DNA from: Streptococcus zalophi
GTDB taxonomy: Bacteria > Bacillota > Bacilli > Lactobacillales > Streptococcaceae
Reading direction: 5' to 3'
NCBI RefSeq assembly: GCF_016481285.1
Contig: NZ_JAENBP010000002.1
Span: 1 to 64,000 of the forward strand
Length of the DNA: 64,000 bases
In this document: piece after piece, positions 54,844 through 64,000 of the stretch
Layout: each line of letters starts with the position of its first letter
Position numbering within the stretch: the first letter of the stretch is position 1
Position numbers and translations under genes: made by a program
Notes under the pieces: generated by a model
What the model was told of the DNA's origin: nothing
What the model saw: the letters and a program-made list of their open reading frames with translations, nothing else
The model's database searches: none

Positions 54844-55698
54844 ATGAAATTAGCTGTTATCACAGACTCATCTGCTAATTTAGCTGAAAGTCTTAAGAAG
54901 AAAGATAATGTATTTGTCTTAGATATACCCGTTATTATTGATAATGAAACTTTTATAGAAGGTAAGAATTTAAAGATTGATGAGTTCTATGAAAAATTAG
55001 AAACTGCTAAAGACTTTCCAACGACCAGTCAACCAAGCCTTTCTGATTTGGATGATGTGTTGGCTTATCTTTCAAAAGAAAATTATACTCATGTCATTGG
55101 TCTGTTTTTATCAAGTGGAATTTCTGGTTTTTATCAAAACATTCACTACTTAGTCGATGAATATAATCATTTAACGATTCGTTTTCCTGATACTAAAACA
55201 TCTAGTTTTCCTCTGAGAATGCTTGTTGAAAACACCATTTCCTCTTATGAAGCTGGTCAACCATTTTCAGTTATTGAAGCTGATTTATTACAACAAATTC
55301 CTGAGACAGGTGCTTATGTTGTTGTTGATGATTTAAATCATCTTGTAAAAGGTGGACGCTTATCAAATGGTTCTGCTTTAATTGGTAATCTTTTAAGTAT
55401 TAAACCAATTATATATTTTAATAATGGAATTTTAGAGCTTTACGAGAGAGTTAGAACTGAGAAAAAAGCACACAATCGACTCATTGAAATTTTAAATGAA
55501 GCCACTTCAAATGATCATTTTGATGTTTCCATTGTGCATGCAGATGCTATAGAAAAGGCTGAAAAATTAAAAGAATTACTTTTAAATTCTGATTTTTCTG
55601 GTGAAGTGTCAATTACTACTTTTAGTAGCGTCATTGCTGCTCATTTAGGAAAAGGTGCTGTTGCTATTGCATTTTCTCCTGTTTCTAAGTATAAGTAA
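54844..55698 (+). CDS. DegV family fatty acid-binding protein
   Basis: The 284-residue protein shows the DegV pattern: MKLAVITDSSANL, PTTSQPSL (fatty acid carboxylate site), LSSGISGFYQN and VDDLNHLVKGGRLSN. DegV/FakB proteins bind fatty acids for the FakA kinase and so feed exogenous fatty acids into lipids. No kinase gene is adjacent. Start follows DUF1149 by three bases. Confidence 0.92.
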   Translation: MKLAVITDSSANLAESLKKKDNVFVLDIPVIIDNETFIEGKNLKIDEFYEKLETAKDFPTTSQPSLSDLDDVLAYLSKENYTHVIGLFLSSGISGFYQNIHYLVDEYNHLTIRFPDTKTSSFPLRMLVENTISSYEAGQPFSVIEADLLQQIPETGAYVVVDDLNHLVKGGRLSNGSALIGNLLSIKPIIYFNNGILELYERVRTEKKAHNRLIEILNEATSNDHFDVSIVHADAIEKAEKLKELLLNSDFSGEVSITTFSSVIAAHLGKGAVAIAFSPVSKYK

Positions 55699-55702
55699 AA
55701 GA

Positions 55703-55723
55703 ATTATTACTAATAATCTTTTT
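55703..55723 (+). terminator. Weak terminator after the DegV gene
   Basis: ATTATT/AATAAT (55703-55708, 55712-55717) is a short AT-only stem followed by CTTTTT. Stability is low. Confidence 0.35.
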
Positions 55724-55769
55724 ATTGTAACGCATTTATTTAGTCATTAAAAGTTAGTTGGGAAAAATG

Positions 55770-56981
55770 ATGAGATTAAAAACGTTGCCTTCTGAATTTC
55801 AGAAGGCTTTACCTATTTTGTCTAAGATTAAAGAGTCTGGGTATGATGCTTATTTTGTTGGTGGCAGTGTCCGAGACGCTATTTTAGAACGTCCAATTCA
55901 TGATGTTGATATTGCTTCAAGTGCCTATCCTGAAGAAATCAAAAAAATATTTTCAAGAACTGTTGATGTCGGTATTGAACATGGTACTGTTTTAGTTCTT
56001 GAGGAGGATGAGGTTTATGAAATAACAACCTTTAGAACCGAGGAAGCTTATGTTGACTACCGTAGGCCAAGTCAGGTTCACTTTGTGCGTTCTCTCAAAG
56101 AAGACTTGAAAAGAAGAGATTTTACCGTTAATGCTTTTGCTTTAAATAATGACTCAGAAGTCATTGATTTATTTGGCGGATTACAGGATTTAGAAAAAAA
56201 GACATTACGTGCAGTTGGTGATGCCAAGGAACGTTTCAACGAAGATGCCTTAAGAATTATGAGAGGCTTACGTTTTGTTTCAAGTCTTGGTTTTTCCATT
56301 GAAGAAAAAACATTTTCTGCCATGATGGCTAATGCCAATCTACTAGAAAAAATTTCAGTTGAACGCATTTTTATCGAACTTGATAAATTATTAATGGCCC
56401 CTTTTTGGCGAAAAGGATTGGAACAATTGCTTTCAAGTGATGTTTATCACTTTTTGCCTGAATTAAAAAATAGTAAAGAAAGCTTACAATTAATGCTTGA
56501 TGAGCTTACGCCTAGTTTTCAGTTTGAAACTTCTGAACAGGCTTGGGCAAATCTCGTAATGTGCCTTCAAGTAAAAAGTATTAAGAGCTTTCTAAAAAAA
56601 TGGAAAACCTCAAATGAGTTCCAAAAATCTGTAGAAAATCTGTTAGCCGTTTATCAGATTCGCCTTGAGCGTGACATTTCAAGACAGGATGTATATCGTT
56701 TTGGAAAAAGTATCATTAACCAAGTAGAATCATTGCGTGAAGCAAAAGGACTATCATTTAATTATGACAAAGTGTCTGAATTGGATGGTCAACTATCAAT
56801 TCATGATAAAAGAGAAATTGTTGTGAATGGTAGTAAACTTATGACTTTGTATCAGTTAAAACCAGGTCCTAAACTTGGAAAATTATTAAGTGATATTGAA
56901 CGTCAGATTGTTGCTGGCCATTTGGATAATACTGAAAAAGCTATTTTAAGTTTTGTTGAAAGGAGATTAGCAAGTGAGTGA
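55770..56981 (+). CDS. cca: CCA tRNA nucleotidyltransferase
   Basis: The enzyme adds or repairs the CCA end of tRNAs. The 403-residue class II protein has the polymerase motif [12 protein letters not shown] and the catalytic HDVDIAS, then [11 protein letters not shown] and [13 protein letters not shown] start at 55770 so that the protein begins [17 protein letters not shown], as in streptococcal homologs; a TTG at 55758 and an ATG at 55767 are alternatives. It overlaps the ABC-F gene by eight bases. Confidence 0.95.
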   Translation: MRLKTLPSEFQKALPILSKIKESGYDAYFVGGSVRDAILERPIHDVDIASSAYPEEIKKIFSRTVDVGIEHGTVLVLEEDEVYEITTFRTEEAYVDYRRPSQVHFVRSLKEDLKRRDFTVNAFALNNDSEVIDLFGGLQDLEKKTLRAVGDAKERFNEDALRIMRGLRFVSSLGFSIEEKTFSAMMANANLLEKISVERIFIELDKLLMAPFWRKGLEQLLSSDVYHFLPELKNSKESLQLMLDELTPSFQFETSEQAWANLVMCLQVKSIKSFLKKWKTSNEFQKSVENLLAVYQIRLERDISRQDVYRFGKSIINQVESLREAKGLSFNYDKVSELDGQLSIHDKREIVVNGSKLMTLYQLKPGPKLGKLLSDIERQIVAGHLDNTEKAILSFVERRLASE

Positions 56982-58851
56982 TTTTTTAGTAGACAATCTG
57001 ACTAAAACGATTGGTGACAAAACAGTTTTTCAAAAAATTTCTTTTATGATTCATCCACTTGATCGCATCGGTATTATTGGTGTTAACGGCACTGGAAAAA
57101 CAACTCTTTTAGAAGTTATTTCTGGAGAATTAGGTTTTGATGGCGATGTTTCTCCTTTTTCTCATGCCAATGATTATAAAATAGCTTATCTTAAACAAAA
57201 TCCAGTTTTTGACGACTCAAAAACAGTGCTAGATACGGTTTTATCAGAAGACCTAAAAGAAATGAGATTAATCAAAGAATATGAAGATCTGATGATGGAT
57301 TATTCTAATGATAATCAAGAACGCTTAGAAAAAGTCATGTCTGAAATGACTGCCATTGATGCTTGGTCTATCGAAAGTGATGTTAAAACTGTGCTATCAA
57401 AACTTGGTATTAACAATCTCAATCAAACCATTTCACAGTTATCTGGTGGTCTCAAAAGACGTGTTCAACTAGCTCAAGTGCTTTTATCTGATAGTGATTT
57501 GTTATTACTTGATGAACCAACCAATCATCTTGACATTGATACCATTTCTTGGTTAACAGACTATCTTAAAAATAGTCAAAAAACAGTCTTATTTATCACC
57601 CATGACCGTTATTTTTTAGATGCCATCTCAACTCGTATTTTTGAATTAGCCAATGCTTCGTTAACAGAATATCAAGGCAATTACCAAGACTATGTTCGCT
57701 TAAAAGCAGAACAAGATGAAAGAGAAGCTAGTAGCCTCCATAAGAAAAAACAACTCTACAAACAAGAGTTGGCTTGGATGCGTACTCAACCTCAAGCCAG
57801 AGCAACAAAACAACAAGCTCGGATAAATCGTTTTGAAAAACTAGAAAACGAAGTAAAAAATGATGTGGCATCAGACAATTTAGAAATAAATTTTGATACC
57901 ACACGAATTGGCAAAAAAGTCATTTCTTTTGAGGAGGTCTCTTTTTCCTATCCTGATAAACCTATTATCTCAGACTTTAATTTATTGATTCAAAATAAAG
58001 ATAGGATTGGTATTGTTGGTGATAACGGTGTTGGTAAATCAACCCTGCTTAATCTAATTTCAGGAGATATCACACCAAGTTCAGGTCATTTATCTATTGG
58101 TGAAACGGTGAGAATTGGTTACTTTTCTCAGCAGATTAAAGGGATGGATGAGAATAAACGGCTTATTAATTATCTTCAAGAAGTGGCAGATGAGGTTAAA
58201 ACAAAAGTTGGTATCACAAGTGTTAGTGAATTGTTAGAACAATTTTTATTCCCAAGATCAAGTCATGGCACCTTGATTTCCAAATTATCAGGGGGTGAGA
58301 AAAAACGCCTTTACTTGTTAAAACTTCTCATTAAAAAACCAAATGTTCTCTTGTTGGATGAACCCACCAATGATCTTGATATTGCTACCTTAACTGTTCT
58401 TGAACGTTTTTTACAAGGTTTTAGTGGGCCTGTCATTACTGTTAGTCATGACCGCTATTTTCTTGATAAGGTGGCAACTAAGATCTTAGCTTTTGAAGAT
58501 AATACCATTAAAGTATTTTATGGTAATTACACAGATTATCTTGATGAAAAAAACTTTCAAGTTCGTTTAAAAGAAGAACAGCAAAAAAAAGTGGCATCAA
58601 AAACAAAATCAGATAGTAAGCCAGAAACTGTTAAAAAGAGAATGTCTTACTTTGAAAAACAGGAATGGGAAACGATTGAAGACGCTATAGAACAACTTGA
58701 AGAAAGTATTACTCAAATAGAAAAACAAATGCTCGAGGCTTCTAGTGACTATAGTCAATTAGCTAAACTTCAAAAAGAACTAGACGAAAATAATGAAGAC
58801 CTTCTTGAAAAATATGAGCGTTATGATTATCTCAGTCAATTGAGTCAATAA
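56974..58851 (+). CDS. ABC-F family ATPase (Uup/YfmR-like), GTG start
   Basis: The 625-residue protein has two ABC cassettes (GVNGTGKTT and GDNGVGKST, signatures LSGGLKRR and [17 protein letters not shown] and LDEPTNDLD), a basic linker with [16 protein letters not shown], and a C-terminal coiled coil (about 555-625). These features fit YfmR/Uup, which relieve ribosome stalling. The start is a GTG after AAGGAGATTAG. Translated with cca. Confidence 0.93.
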   Translation: MSDFLVDNLTKTIGDKTVFQKISFMIHPLDRIGIIGVNGTGKTTLLEVISGELGFDGDVSPFSHANDYKIAYLKQNPVFDDSKTVLDTVLSEDLKEMRLIKEYEDLMMDYSNDNQERLEKVMSEMTAIDAWSIESDVKTVLSKLGINNLNQTISQLSGGLKRRVQLAQVLLSDSDLLLLDEPTNHLDIDTISWLTDYLKNSQKTVLFITHDRYFLDAISTRIFELANASLTEYQGNYQDYVRLKAEQDEREASSLHKKKQLYKQELAWMRTQPQARATKQQARINRFEKLENEVKNDVASDNLEINFDTTRIGKKVISFEEVSFSYPDKPIISDFNLLIQNKDRIGIVGDNGVGKSTLLNLISGDITPSSGHLSIGETVRIGYFSQQIKGMDENKRLINYLQEVADEVKTKVGITSVSELLEQFLFPRSSHGTLISKLSGGEKKRLYLLKLLIKKPNVLLLDEPTNDLDIATLTVLERFLQGFSGPVITVSHDRYFLDKVATKILAFEDNTIKVFYGNYTDYLDEKNFQVRLKEEQQKKVASKTKSDSKPETVKKRMSYFEKQEWETIEDAIEQLEESITQIEKQMLEASSDYSQLAKLQKELDENNEDLLEKYERYDYLSQLSQ

Positions 58852-58882
58852 ATGTTTTGTTATATCTTTTCATAACTATTTC

Positions 58883-58904
58883 AGCCCACTTGATGGGCTT
58901 TTTT
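58883..58904 (+). terminator. Terminator fused to the rexB promoter
   Basis: AGCCCA (58883-58888) and TGGGCT (58894-58899) form the stem, and the TTTTTT runs straight into the extended -10. The layout and much of the sequence match the terminator at 26813. Confidence 0.85.
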
Positions 58905-58912
58905 GTTATAAT
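58904..58912 (+). promoter_or_regulatory. rexB-rexA promoter (extended -10)
   Basis: TGTTATAAT begins at the last T of the preceding terminator, 32 bases before the rexB ATG. Confidence 0.65.
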
Positions 58913-58944
58913 ATTAACTAAGAAAGTGAGAGATGGGTGGAGAA

Positions 58945-61900
58945 ATGAAATTATTATACACTGATATTTATAATGACATGTCTGGTATTTTAGCAAAAAA
59001 AGCTCATGAATATGCGTTAAAAGGGAAAAGGGTTTTTTATATTGCGCCAAACTCTCTGTCCTTTGAAAAGGAACGGCTAGTTCTTAGCCTACTACCTGAA
59101 CAAGCTTCCTTTGCTATTACGATTACACGTTTTACGCAAATGGCGCGTTATTTTACCCTTAATAATACGGTTAAGTCGACCAGTATTGATGATATTGGTC
59201 TTTTTATGCTTTTTCAAAAAACCTTATCACAATTTTCTGAAGAGGATTTACCTATTTATGGCCTTTTAAAGAAAGATCCCAATTTTATTGATCAGTTAGT
59301 CAATCTATATCAAGAACTAAAGACAGCCAATATGAGTTTATTAGAACTAACTGAGCTAGATAATCTAAAATTTCAAGACTTATCAAAGATTTTTACTGCT
59401 TTAGAAGAAGAGCTTAACAATAATCATTTTGAAAGTATTTCTCCAATCAGTCTTTTTTCAAACCAAGTGGCATCTGGTTTCCTTGATAAGGCTTTAGCCG
59501 ATGTTGTGCTTGTTATTGATGGTTTTACAAGATTTTCTGCTGAAGAAGAATTGCTTATTCAGCGATTAGAAGAAAAGACTAGTGAGATTATTATTGGAAC
59601 TTATGCCAGTCAAAAAGCCTATCGTTCTAACTATTCAGAAGGTAATATCTATCAAGCTGGTGTTGATTTTCTAAGACACTTGGCGTCTTTATTTTTGGTG
59701 AAACCAGAATATATTGCAAAGACCTCAGAAACTTTTTTTGCCAATCTCTCACGAACAGTTGAGAGTTATTATGATTTCTCCAAAACGCCTCTAGAATTAG
59801 CAATTTCAAACGACTCTCCAGTTACTATCTGGGAAGTCTCTCATCAAAAAGAAGAAGTAGAACAAGTCGCAAAGGCGATTCGGTCAAAACTTCACGAAGG
59901 TTATCGTTATAAGGATATTTTAGTCCTCTTAGGAGATGTTGATAGTTATCATCTTTATATTAAAACTATTTTTGATAAGTATCAGATTCCCTTTTATCTT
60001 TCAAAACCAGAGTCAATGAGCCATCATCCTCTTGTTCATTTTATTGATGCACTTGAGCGATTGAAACGTTATCGTTTTAGGGCAGAAGATCTTCTTAATC
60101 TTCTCAAGTCAGGTCTATTTGGTCAGTTTTCACAAATGGAACGTGATCTTTTTGAGAAATACATTAATTATGCTGATATTAAAGGAAAGGCTGCTTTTTC
60201 TCGTCAATTTATCTATGATAATGCAGGACAATTTGATCTTGAAAAAATAAATGACATTAGACACCGAGTGATGTCACCTTTACTTCATTTTTTTAATAGT
60301 CAAAGTAAAACTGCAAAAGGATTACTAGATAACCTCATGACGCTGTTAAAAGATGTCCAACTAGATTGGCATTTAGAAAATATTGCAAAGACCTCAACCC
60401 AAGAAGAAGCGGAGAAACATCAAGAAGTTTGGAAGACTTTCACTCACATCTTAGAACAATTCCAACTCATATTTGAAAATGATAAATTGGATTTAGCTTC
60501 TTTTCTAAGTTTTCTTAAGATTGGGATGTTATCTGCCAATTATCGTATAGTACCTGCTACGTTAGATGTTGTTAATGTGAAATCATTTGATCTAATAGAA
60601 CCTCATACCAATCAATTTGTATTTGCTATTGGTCTTAGCCAATCTCATTTCCCAAAAGCATCTAAAAATACAAGTCTTATTACAGATGAAGAGAGACTGG
60701 CCATTAATCAAAGTGTCAAAAAAATAGCTCGCTTTGATATTCCAAGTCAAGAAATGATGAAAAAAAATCATCTTGTCGCTCTATCTCTTCTTAATGCTGC
60801 TACAAAAGAATTGGTTCTTTCTAGCCCAAGCATAATAAATGACAGTCAAGAAATGTCATCCCCATACTTACAAGTCCTTAAACAGATAGGGCTTCCTGTT
60901 ATTGAAAAAAATAAAGACCTAACAACTATCAATCCTGATGATTTGGGAAGTTATAGTGGTTTATTAAACCGTTTGGTTGATTTTTATCAAGAGGACATTC
61001 AAAAAGAAGATTTGAGTAAAGATGAGAGGACTTTTTGGTCAGTTGCTGTTCGTGTTTTGAAGAAAAAACTAGCAAAAGAAGATCTATTTTTGCCTAGTCC
61101 AAACGAGGATTTACATGTTGCTCCTTTAGCAAAGGATACTTTAGCGATTAAGTTTCCAAAAGACAAGCAGTTGCAATTATCTGCGTCAGCTTTAACTGAC
61201 TTTTATGAGAATGAATATAAGTATTTTTTGAAATATGTTCTTGGTCTAAAAGAACAAGCTTCCATTCATCCCGATGCCAGTCAACATGGTAATTTTCTAC
61301 ATCGTATTTTTGAATTACTGATGGCTGATAAGAGTTCTAATCACTTTGATGACAAATTGTCTTTAGCCATTAACAAAGTGAGTCTTGAACCTATTTTTAT
61401 GTCTCTTTATCAACAAGATACGAAAAGTGAGTTTTCAAAAGCTGTTTTACTTGATATTGCTAAAGAAACAGCTGTTGTTTTAAAAGATAATCCTGCTATT
61501 GACGTGATAGCTCAGGAACTTGTTTTTGGAGCTGATAATCAAAATACTCTTGACTTGGGTGATGGTAGATTGGTTAATATTAAAGGAAAAATTGATAGAC
61601 TAGATTATTTTTCAAAAACGGATAGTTATGGCGTGGTTGATTATAAATCAAGCGATAAAAAATTCAATTTAGCTGATTTTTACAATCGCTTAAGCCCGCA
61701 ACTTATCACTTATATAGCTGCATTAAGAAGTGCTAAGGAATTTGAGCAAATAACAAGTATTTTTGGCGCTATGTATCTCCATATGAAAAATCCAATCCTT
61801 TCACTTGATCAAACGAAATCTCTTGAAGATGTTTTATCTAAATCCGTTGAAGAATTAAAGTATAAAGGATTATTTGTAGAAGAAAAAAGTCAAGAATTAA

Positions 61901-62190
61901 GCCAACTCTATGCCAATAAACGCTCCACTTTTTCAGAAAATGATTTAGAGATTATGATAGCTTATAATGAAAAACTGTACAAAGAAGCGGCAAAGAAAAT
62001 TTTATCAGGACATTATGCTATTAATCCATACACAAAAGACAATAAGTCAGTTGCTGGCGATCAGTTTAAAGCCATTACACGTTTTGAAGCAAATCAGCAT
62101 TTATCAAATGCTCGGCAATTGAAAACTTTTCCACGCGCTAGTCAACAGCAATTGATTCTAGAACAAATGAAAGGAGAGATTGAGAAATGA
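58945..62190 (+). CDS. rexB: ATP-dependent nuclease subunit RexB (AddB-type)
   Basis: RexB with RexA forms the helicase-nuclease that processes double-strand breaks for recombination. The 1081-residue protein begins MKLLYTDIYNDM, has RVFYIAPNSLSFEKERL in place of an active Walker A, and near the C-terminus the nuclease motif GVVDYKSSDKKF. I find no Cys at all, so the iron-sulfur cluster of Bacillus AddB is missing. I start at 58945 after GGTGGAG, not at the ATG 12 bases earlier. It overlaps rexA by ATGA. Confidence 0.95.
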   Translation: MKLLYTDIYNDMSGILAKKAHEYALKGKRVFYIAPNSLSFEKERLVLSLLPEQASFAITITRFTQMARYFTLNNTVKSTSIDDIGLFMLFQKTLSQFSEEDLPIYGLLKKDPNFIDQLVNLYQELKTANMSLLELTELDNLKFQDLSKIFTALEEELNNNHFESISPISLFSNQVASGFLDKALADVVLVIDGFTRFSAEEELLIQRLEEKTSEIIIGTYASQKAYRSNYSEGNIYQAGVDFLRHLASLFLVKPEYIAKTSETFFANLSRTVESYYDFSKTPLELAISNDSPVTIWEVSHQKEEVEQVAKAIRSKLHEGYRYKDILVLLGDVDSYHLYIKTIFDKYQIPFYLSKPESMSHHPLVHFIDALERLKRYRFRAEDLLNLLKSGLFGQFSQMERDLFEKYINYADIKGKAAFSRQFIYDNAGQFDLEKINDIRHRVMSPLLHFFNSQSKTAKGLLDNLMTLLKDVQLDWHLENIAKTSTQEEAEKHQEVWKTFTHILEQFQLIFENDKLDLASFLSFLKIGMLSANYRIVPATLDVVNVKSFDLIEPHTNQFVFAIGLSQSHFPKASKNTSLITDEERLAINQSVKKIARFDIPSQEMMKKNHLVALSLLNAATKELVLSSPSIINDSQEMSSPYLQVLKQIGLPVIEKNKDLTTINPDDLGSYSGLLNRLVDFYQEDIQKEDLSKDERTFWSVAVRVLKKKLAKEDLFLPSPNEDLHVAPLAKDTLAIKFPKDKQLQLSASALTDFYENEYKYFLKYVLGLKEQASIHPDASQHGNFLHRIFELLMADKSSNHFDDKLSLAINKVSLEPIFMSLYQQDTKSEFSKAVLLDIAKETAVVLKDNPAIDVIAQELVFGADNQNTLDLGDGRLVNIKGKIDRLDYFSKTDSYGVVDYKSSDKKFNLADFYNRLSPQLITYIAALRSAKEFEQITSIFGAMYLHMKNPILSLDQTKSLEDVLSKSVEELKYKGLFVEEKSQELSQLYANKRSTFSENDLEIMIAYNEKLYKEAAKKILSGHYAINPYTKDNKSVAGDQFKAITRFEANQHLSNARQLKTFPRASQQQLILEQMKGEIEK

Positions 62191-64000
62191 AGCAGCTTCC
62201 CTTTTTAACAGAAGATCAGATAAGAACATTGCAAAATCAAGAAAAAGTTTCTGATAAACAGCAAAAAAGAACAAGCGAACAAATAGAAGCCATATATAGC
62301 AACGGTCAAAATATCTTGGTCTCAGCCTCTGCTGGTTCTGGAAAAACCTTTGTCATGGTTGAACGTATTCTTGATAAACTTAAAAGAGGTATCGGGATTG
62401 AAGAACTCTTTATTTCCACTTTTACAGTTAAGGCTGCAAATGAATTAAAAGAGAGATTGGAAACAAAATTAACAAAGGAAATAAAGGAAAGTATTGATAA
62501 TGAGAGTCGCAGACACTTGTCTTTACAAATTGCAGCACTCCAACATGCTGATATTGGGACAATGGATGCTTTTACTCAAAAAGTAGTTAGTCAATATGGC
62601 TATTTATTAGGTATTTCACCACAATTTCGTATTTTGCAAGATAAAAGTGAGCAAGATATTTTAAAGCATGATGTTTTTGACGCTTTATTTGAGAAATATA
62701 TGACTGGTGATAAGGCTAGCTTGTTCCAGAAATTAGTCACTAATTTTTCTGGGCAAAGAAAAGATACTAAGGGATTTTACCAAGTGATTGACGCCATTCA
62801 TCAATTTATCCAATCTACAAGCGATCCCATCCAGTGGCTAAATTTGACGTTTGATAAGGGTACTAAAAAATATGTCAGCATCCATGATTTACCAAGTACT
62901 GTTATTGAAAAATTTATAGAAGAAATGTACAGTGTTGCTAATCAACTGGAGGATTTAACACTTTTACCAGAATACAAGCAAACTACCAAGCAAGGAACTC
63001 CCACAGCTGTCTACAAAAAACATCAAAAGCTTTTTACTGCTTTAAGAGAGTCAGCCTATGAAGTGGAAAATGATTATAATAGCATTGATTTTTCGAAGTT
63101 GGCCCTAACGATTGAGGCATTATTACCAGCTGGAAATGAAGTGACTATTGCTGGGCAAAAATATAGTCTATATGCTTCGTTACACCAATTTATCAATCAA
63201 TTCAAATATATTGAAACAATTATTCGTTATCAAGAACAAGCCTTACCTTTAATTGCACTTTTAAAAGATTTCATGATTGATTTTCATTCTGACTACTTGA
63301 TGCGTAAAAAATTTGAAAATGCTTTTGAATTTGCTGATATCAGTCATTTTGCCATTCAGCTTTTGGAAGAAAATGAGTATGTTCGTCATAGCTTTCAAAA
63401 AAAATACCATGAAGTTATGGTTGATGAATACCAAGATACTAACCATAGTCAAGAAAAAATGCTAGAATTGTTATCTTCTGGTCATAATCGCTTTATGGTA
63501 GGTGACATCAAGCAATCGATTTATCGTTTTCGTCAGGCCGATCCACAAATTTTCAATCAAAAATTTAAAGATTATCAACAAAATCCAGCAAATGGTCGTC
63601 TCATTTTACTCAAGGAGAATTTCCGTAGTCAAATGGAAGTACTAGATGCGACAAATGCTATCTTTAGACGGTTAATGGATGAAAAAGTTGGAGACATTGA
63701 CTATAATGACACACATAGCCTCTTAGGAGGTAGTAAAGAACAGTTGTTAGCTAGTGAAGAAAATCAGACAGAACTTTTAATCTATGATACAGACAGTAGT
63801 TTAGATGAAACTGATAATGATGATTTAACTGTTTTTGAAGTTGAACTGGTAGCAAAAGAAATTATTAGACTTAGAAATGAGAAAAATGTTTCTTTTAATG
63901 ACATTACGCTTCTTGTATCATCTAGAACACGTAACAATGCCATTATAAGAAGTTTTGAAAAGCACGGTATTCCTCTTGTTTCTGATGGTGGTGAGCAACA
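62187..64000 (+). CDS. rexA: ATP-dependent helicase/nuclease subunit RexA (AddA-type), 5' part
   Basis: The first 604 codons of a gene that continues past the window; full length of the family is about 1200 residues. UvrD-like helicase motifs are present: QNILVSASAGSGKTF (Walker A), STFTVKAANELKERL, VMVDEYQDTN (Walker B), VGDIKQSIYRFRQADP and ENFRS. The ATG overlaps the rexB stop, preceded by GAGAGATTGAG. No frameshift or stop was seen up to the edge. Confidence 0.95.
   Translation, partial: MKQLPFLTEDQIRTLQNQEKVSDKQQKRTSEQIEAIYSNGQNILVSASAGSGKTFVMVERILDKLKRGIGIEELFISTFTVKAANELKERLETKLTKEIKESIDNESRRHLSLQIAALQHADIGTMDAFTQKVVSQYGYLLGISPQFRILQDKSEQDILKHDVFDALFEKYMTGDKASLFQKLVTNFSGQRKDTKGFYQVIDAIHQFIQSTSDPIQWLNLTFDKGTKKYVSIHDLPSTVIEKFIEEMYSVANQLEDLTLLPEYKQTTKQGTPTAVYKKHQKLFTALRESAYEVENDYNSIDFSKLALTIEALLPAGNEVTIAGQKYSLYASLHQFINQFKYIETIIRYQEQALPLIALLKDFMIDFHSDYLMRKKFENAFEFADISHFAIQLLEENEYVRHSFQKKYHEVMVDEYQDTNHSQEKMLELLSSGHNRFMVGDIKQSIYRFRQADPQIFNQKFKDYQQNPANGRLILLKENFRSQMEVLDATNAIFRRLMDEKVGDIDYNDTHSLLGGSKEQLLASEENQTELLIYDTDSSLDETDNDDLTVFEVELVAKEIIRLRNEKNVSFNDITLLVSSRTRNNAIIRSFEKHGIPLVSDGGEQ

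Noticed and set aside
63261..63452. Minus-strand open frame near the right end
   Set aside because: It lies in the rexA gene, which has intact helicase motifs on the plus strand through this stretch.
1..64000. CRISPR array, tRNA or rRNA genes
   Set aside because: No regularly spaced direct repeats and no cloverleaf or rRNA-like sequence were noticed while reading; a covariance search would be needed to be certain.

Overview
The window is a 64 kb chromosomal segment of a low-GC Firmicute, almost certainly a pyogenic-group Streptococcus. Three things point there: the housekeeping proteins read as streptococcal (RexB/RexA in place of AddB/AddA, an L27 with a Prp-cleaved leader, the CdaA-CdaR-GlmM operon, MurT-GatD); the promoters are dominated by extended -10 boxes (TGnTATAAT); and the order rpiA-deoB-punA-deoD-cpsY-cpsA is the one I associate with the capsule site of S. 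agalactiae and S. iniae. Relatives such as S. parauberis, S. iniae or S. uberis are plausible, but species cannot be fixed from reading alone. No tRNA, rRNA, CRISPR array, prophage or insertion sequence was seen. No gene-free stretch exceeds about 220 bases.

Layout. 1-299: 3' end of an LPXTG surface protein. 479-1852 (minus): mnmE. 2074-6320: nucleoside salvage operon (rpiA, deoB, punA, deoD) plus a hypothetical protein. 6349-7254 (minus): LysR regulator CpsY. 7394-24204: one capsule operon on the plus strand, with the regulatory and assembly block cpsABCD followed by a serotype-specific block. The block holds a membrane 4,6-dehydratase, a PLP aminotransferase, an SDR, a PglC-like initiating transferase, an ATP-grasp ligase, two glycosyltransferases, Wzy, an acyltransferase, Wzx and UDP-glucose dehydrogenase. 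24423-26244: three paralogous YehR-like lipoproteins. 26428-28764: a small membrane protein and an ABC-F ATPase. 28801-30932 (minus): murT-gatD. 31038-34256: cdaA-cdaR-glmM. 34374-37646: hemW, acyl-ACP thioesterase, HAD phosphatase, membrane protein. 37697-40061: cysteine desulfurase and thiI. 40160-41892: CapA-like protein and a GNAT protein. 42058-43042: rplU-prp-rpmA behind an L21 leader. 43186-44530: lspA-rluD. 44750-46551: pyrR-pyrP behind a PyrR attenuator. 46634-47443 (minus): PrsW-like protease. 47617-51335: MacAB-like exporter and a DedA/VTT membrane protein. 51443-53324: rpsP-khpA and rimM-trmD. 53368-58851: ferredoxin-NADP reductase, DUF1149, DegV, cca, second ABC-F. 58945-64000: rexB and the 5' part of rexA, which runs off the window.

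How the genes fit together. The capsule block encodes a Wzx/Wzy pathway. Its enzymes predict an initiating 4-amino-4,6-dideoxy-N-acetylhexosamine (dehydratase plus aminotransferase plus PglC-like transferase), a uronic acid (UDP-glucose dehydrogenase) and only two further glycosyltransferases. That suggests a short, perhaps trisaccharide repeat that could be zwitterionic unless the ATP-grasp ligase or the acyltransferase caps the amine. This accessory block is the most likely place for undescribed biology.

The other notable signals are regulatory. Four genes (cpsY, the first ABC-F gene, murT, hemW) have an extended -10 box exactly 6 bases before the ATG and no convincing ribosome binding site, consistent with leaderless mRNAs. 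A hairpin with a GNRA loop sits between the Shine-Dalgarno sequence and the start of glmM. Terminators are fused directly to promoters at three places. All calls come from reading the sequence and from family knowledge; no database search was run.
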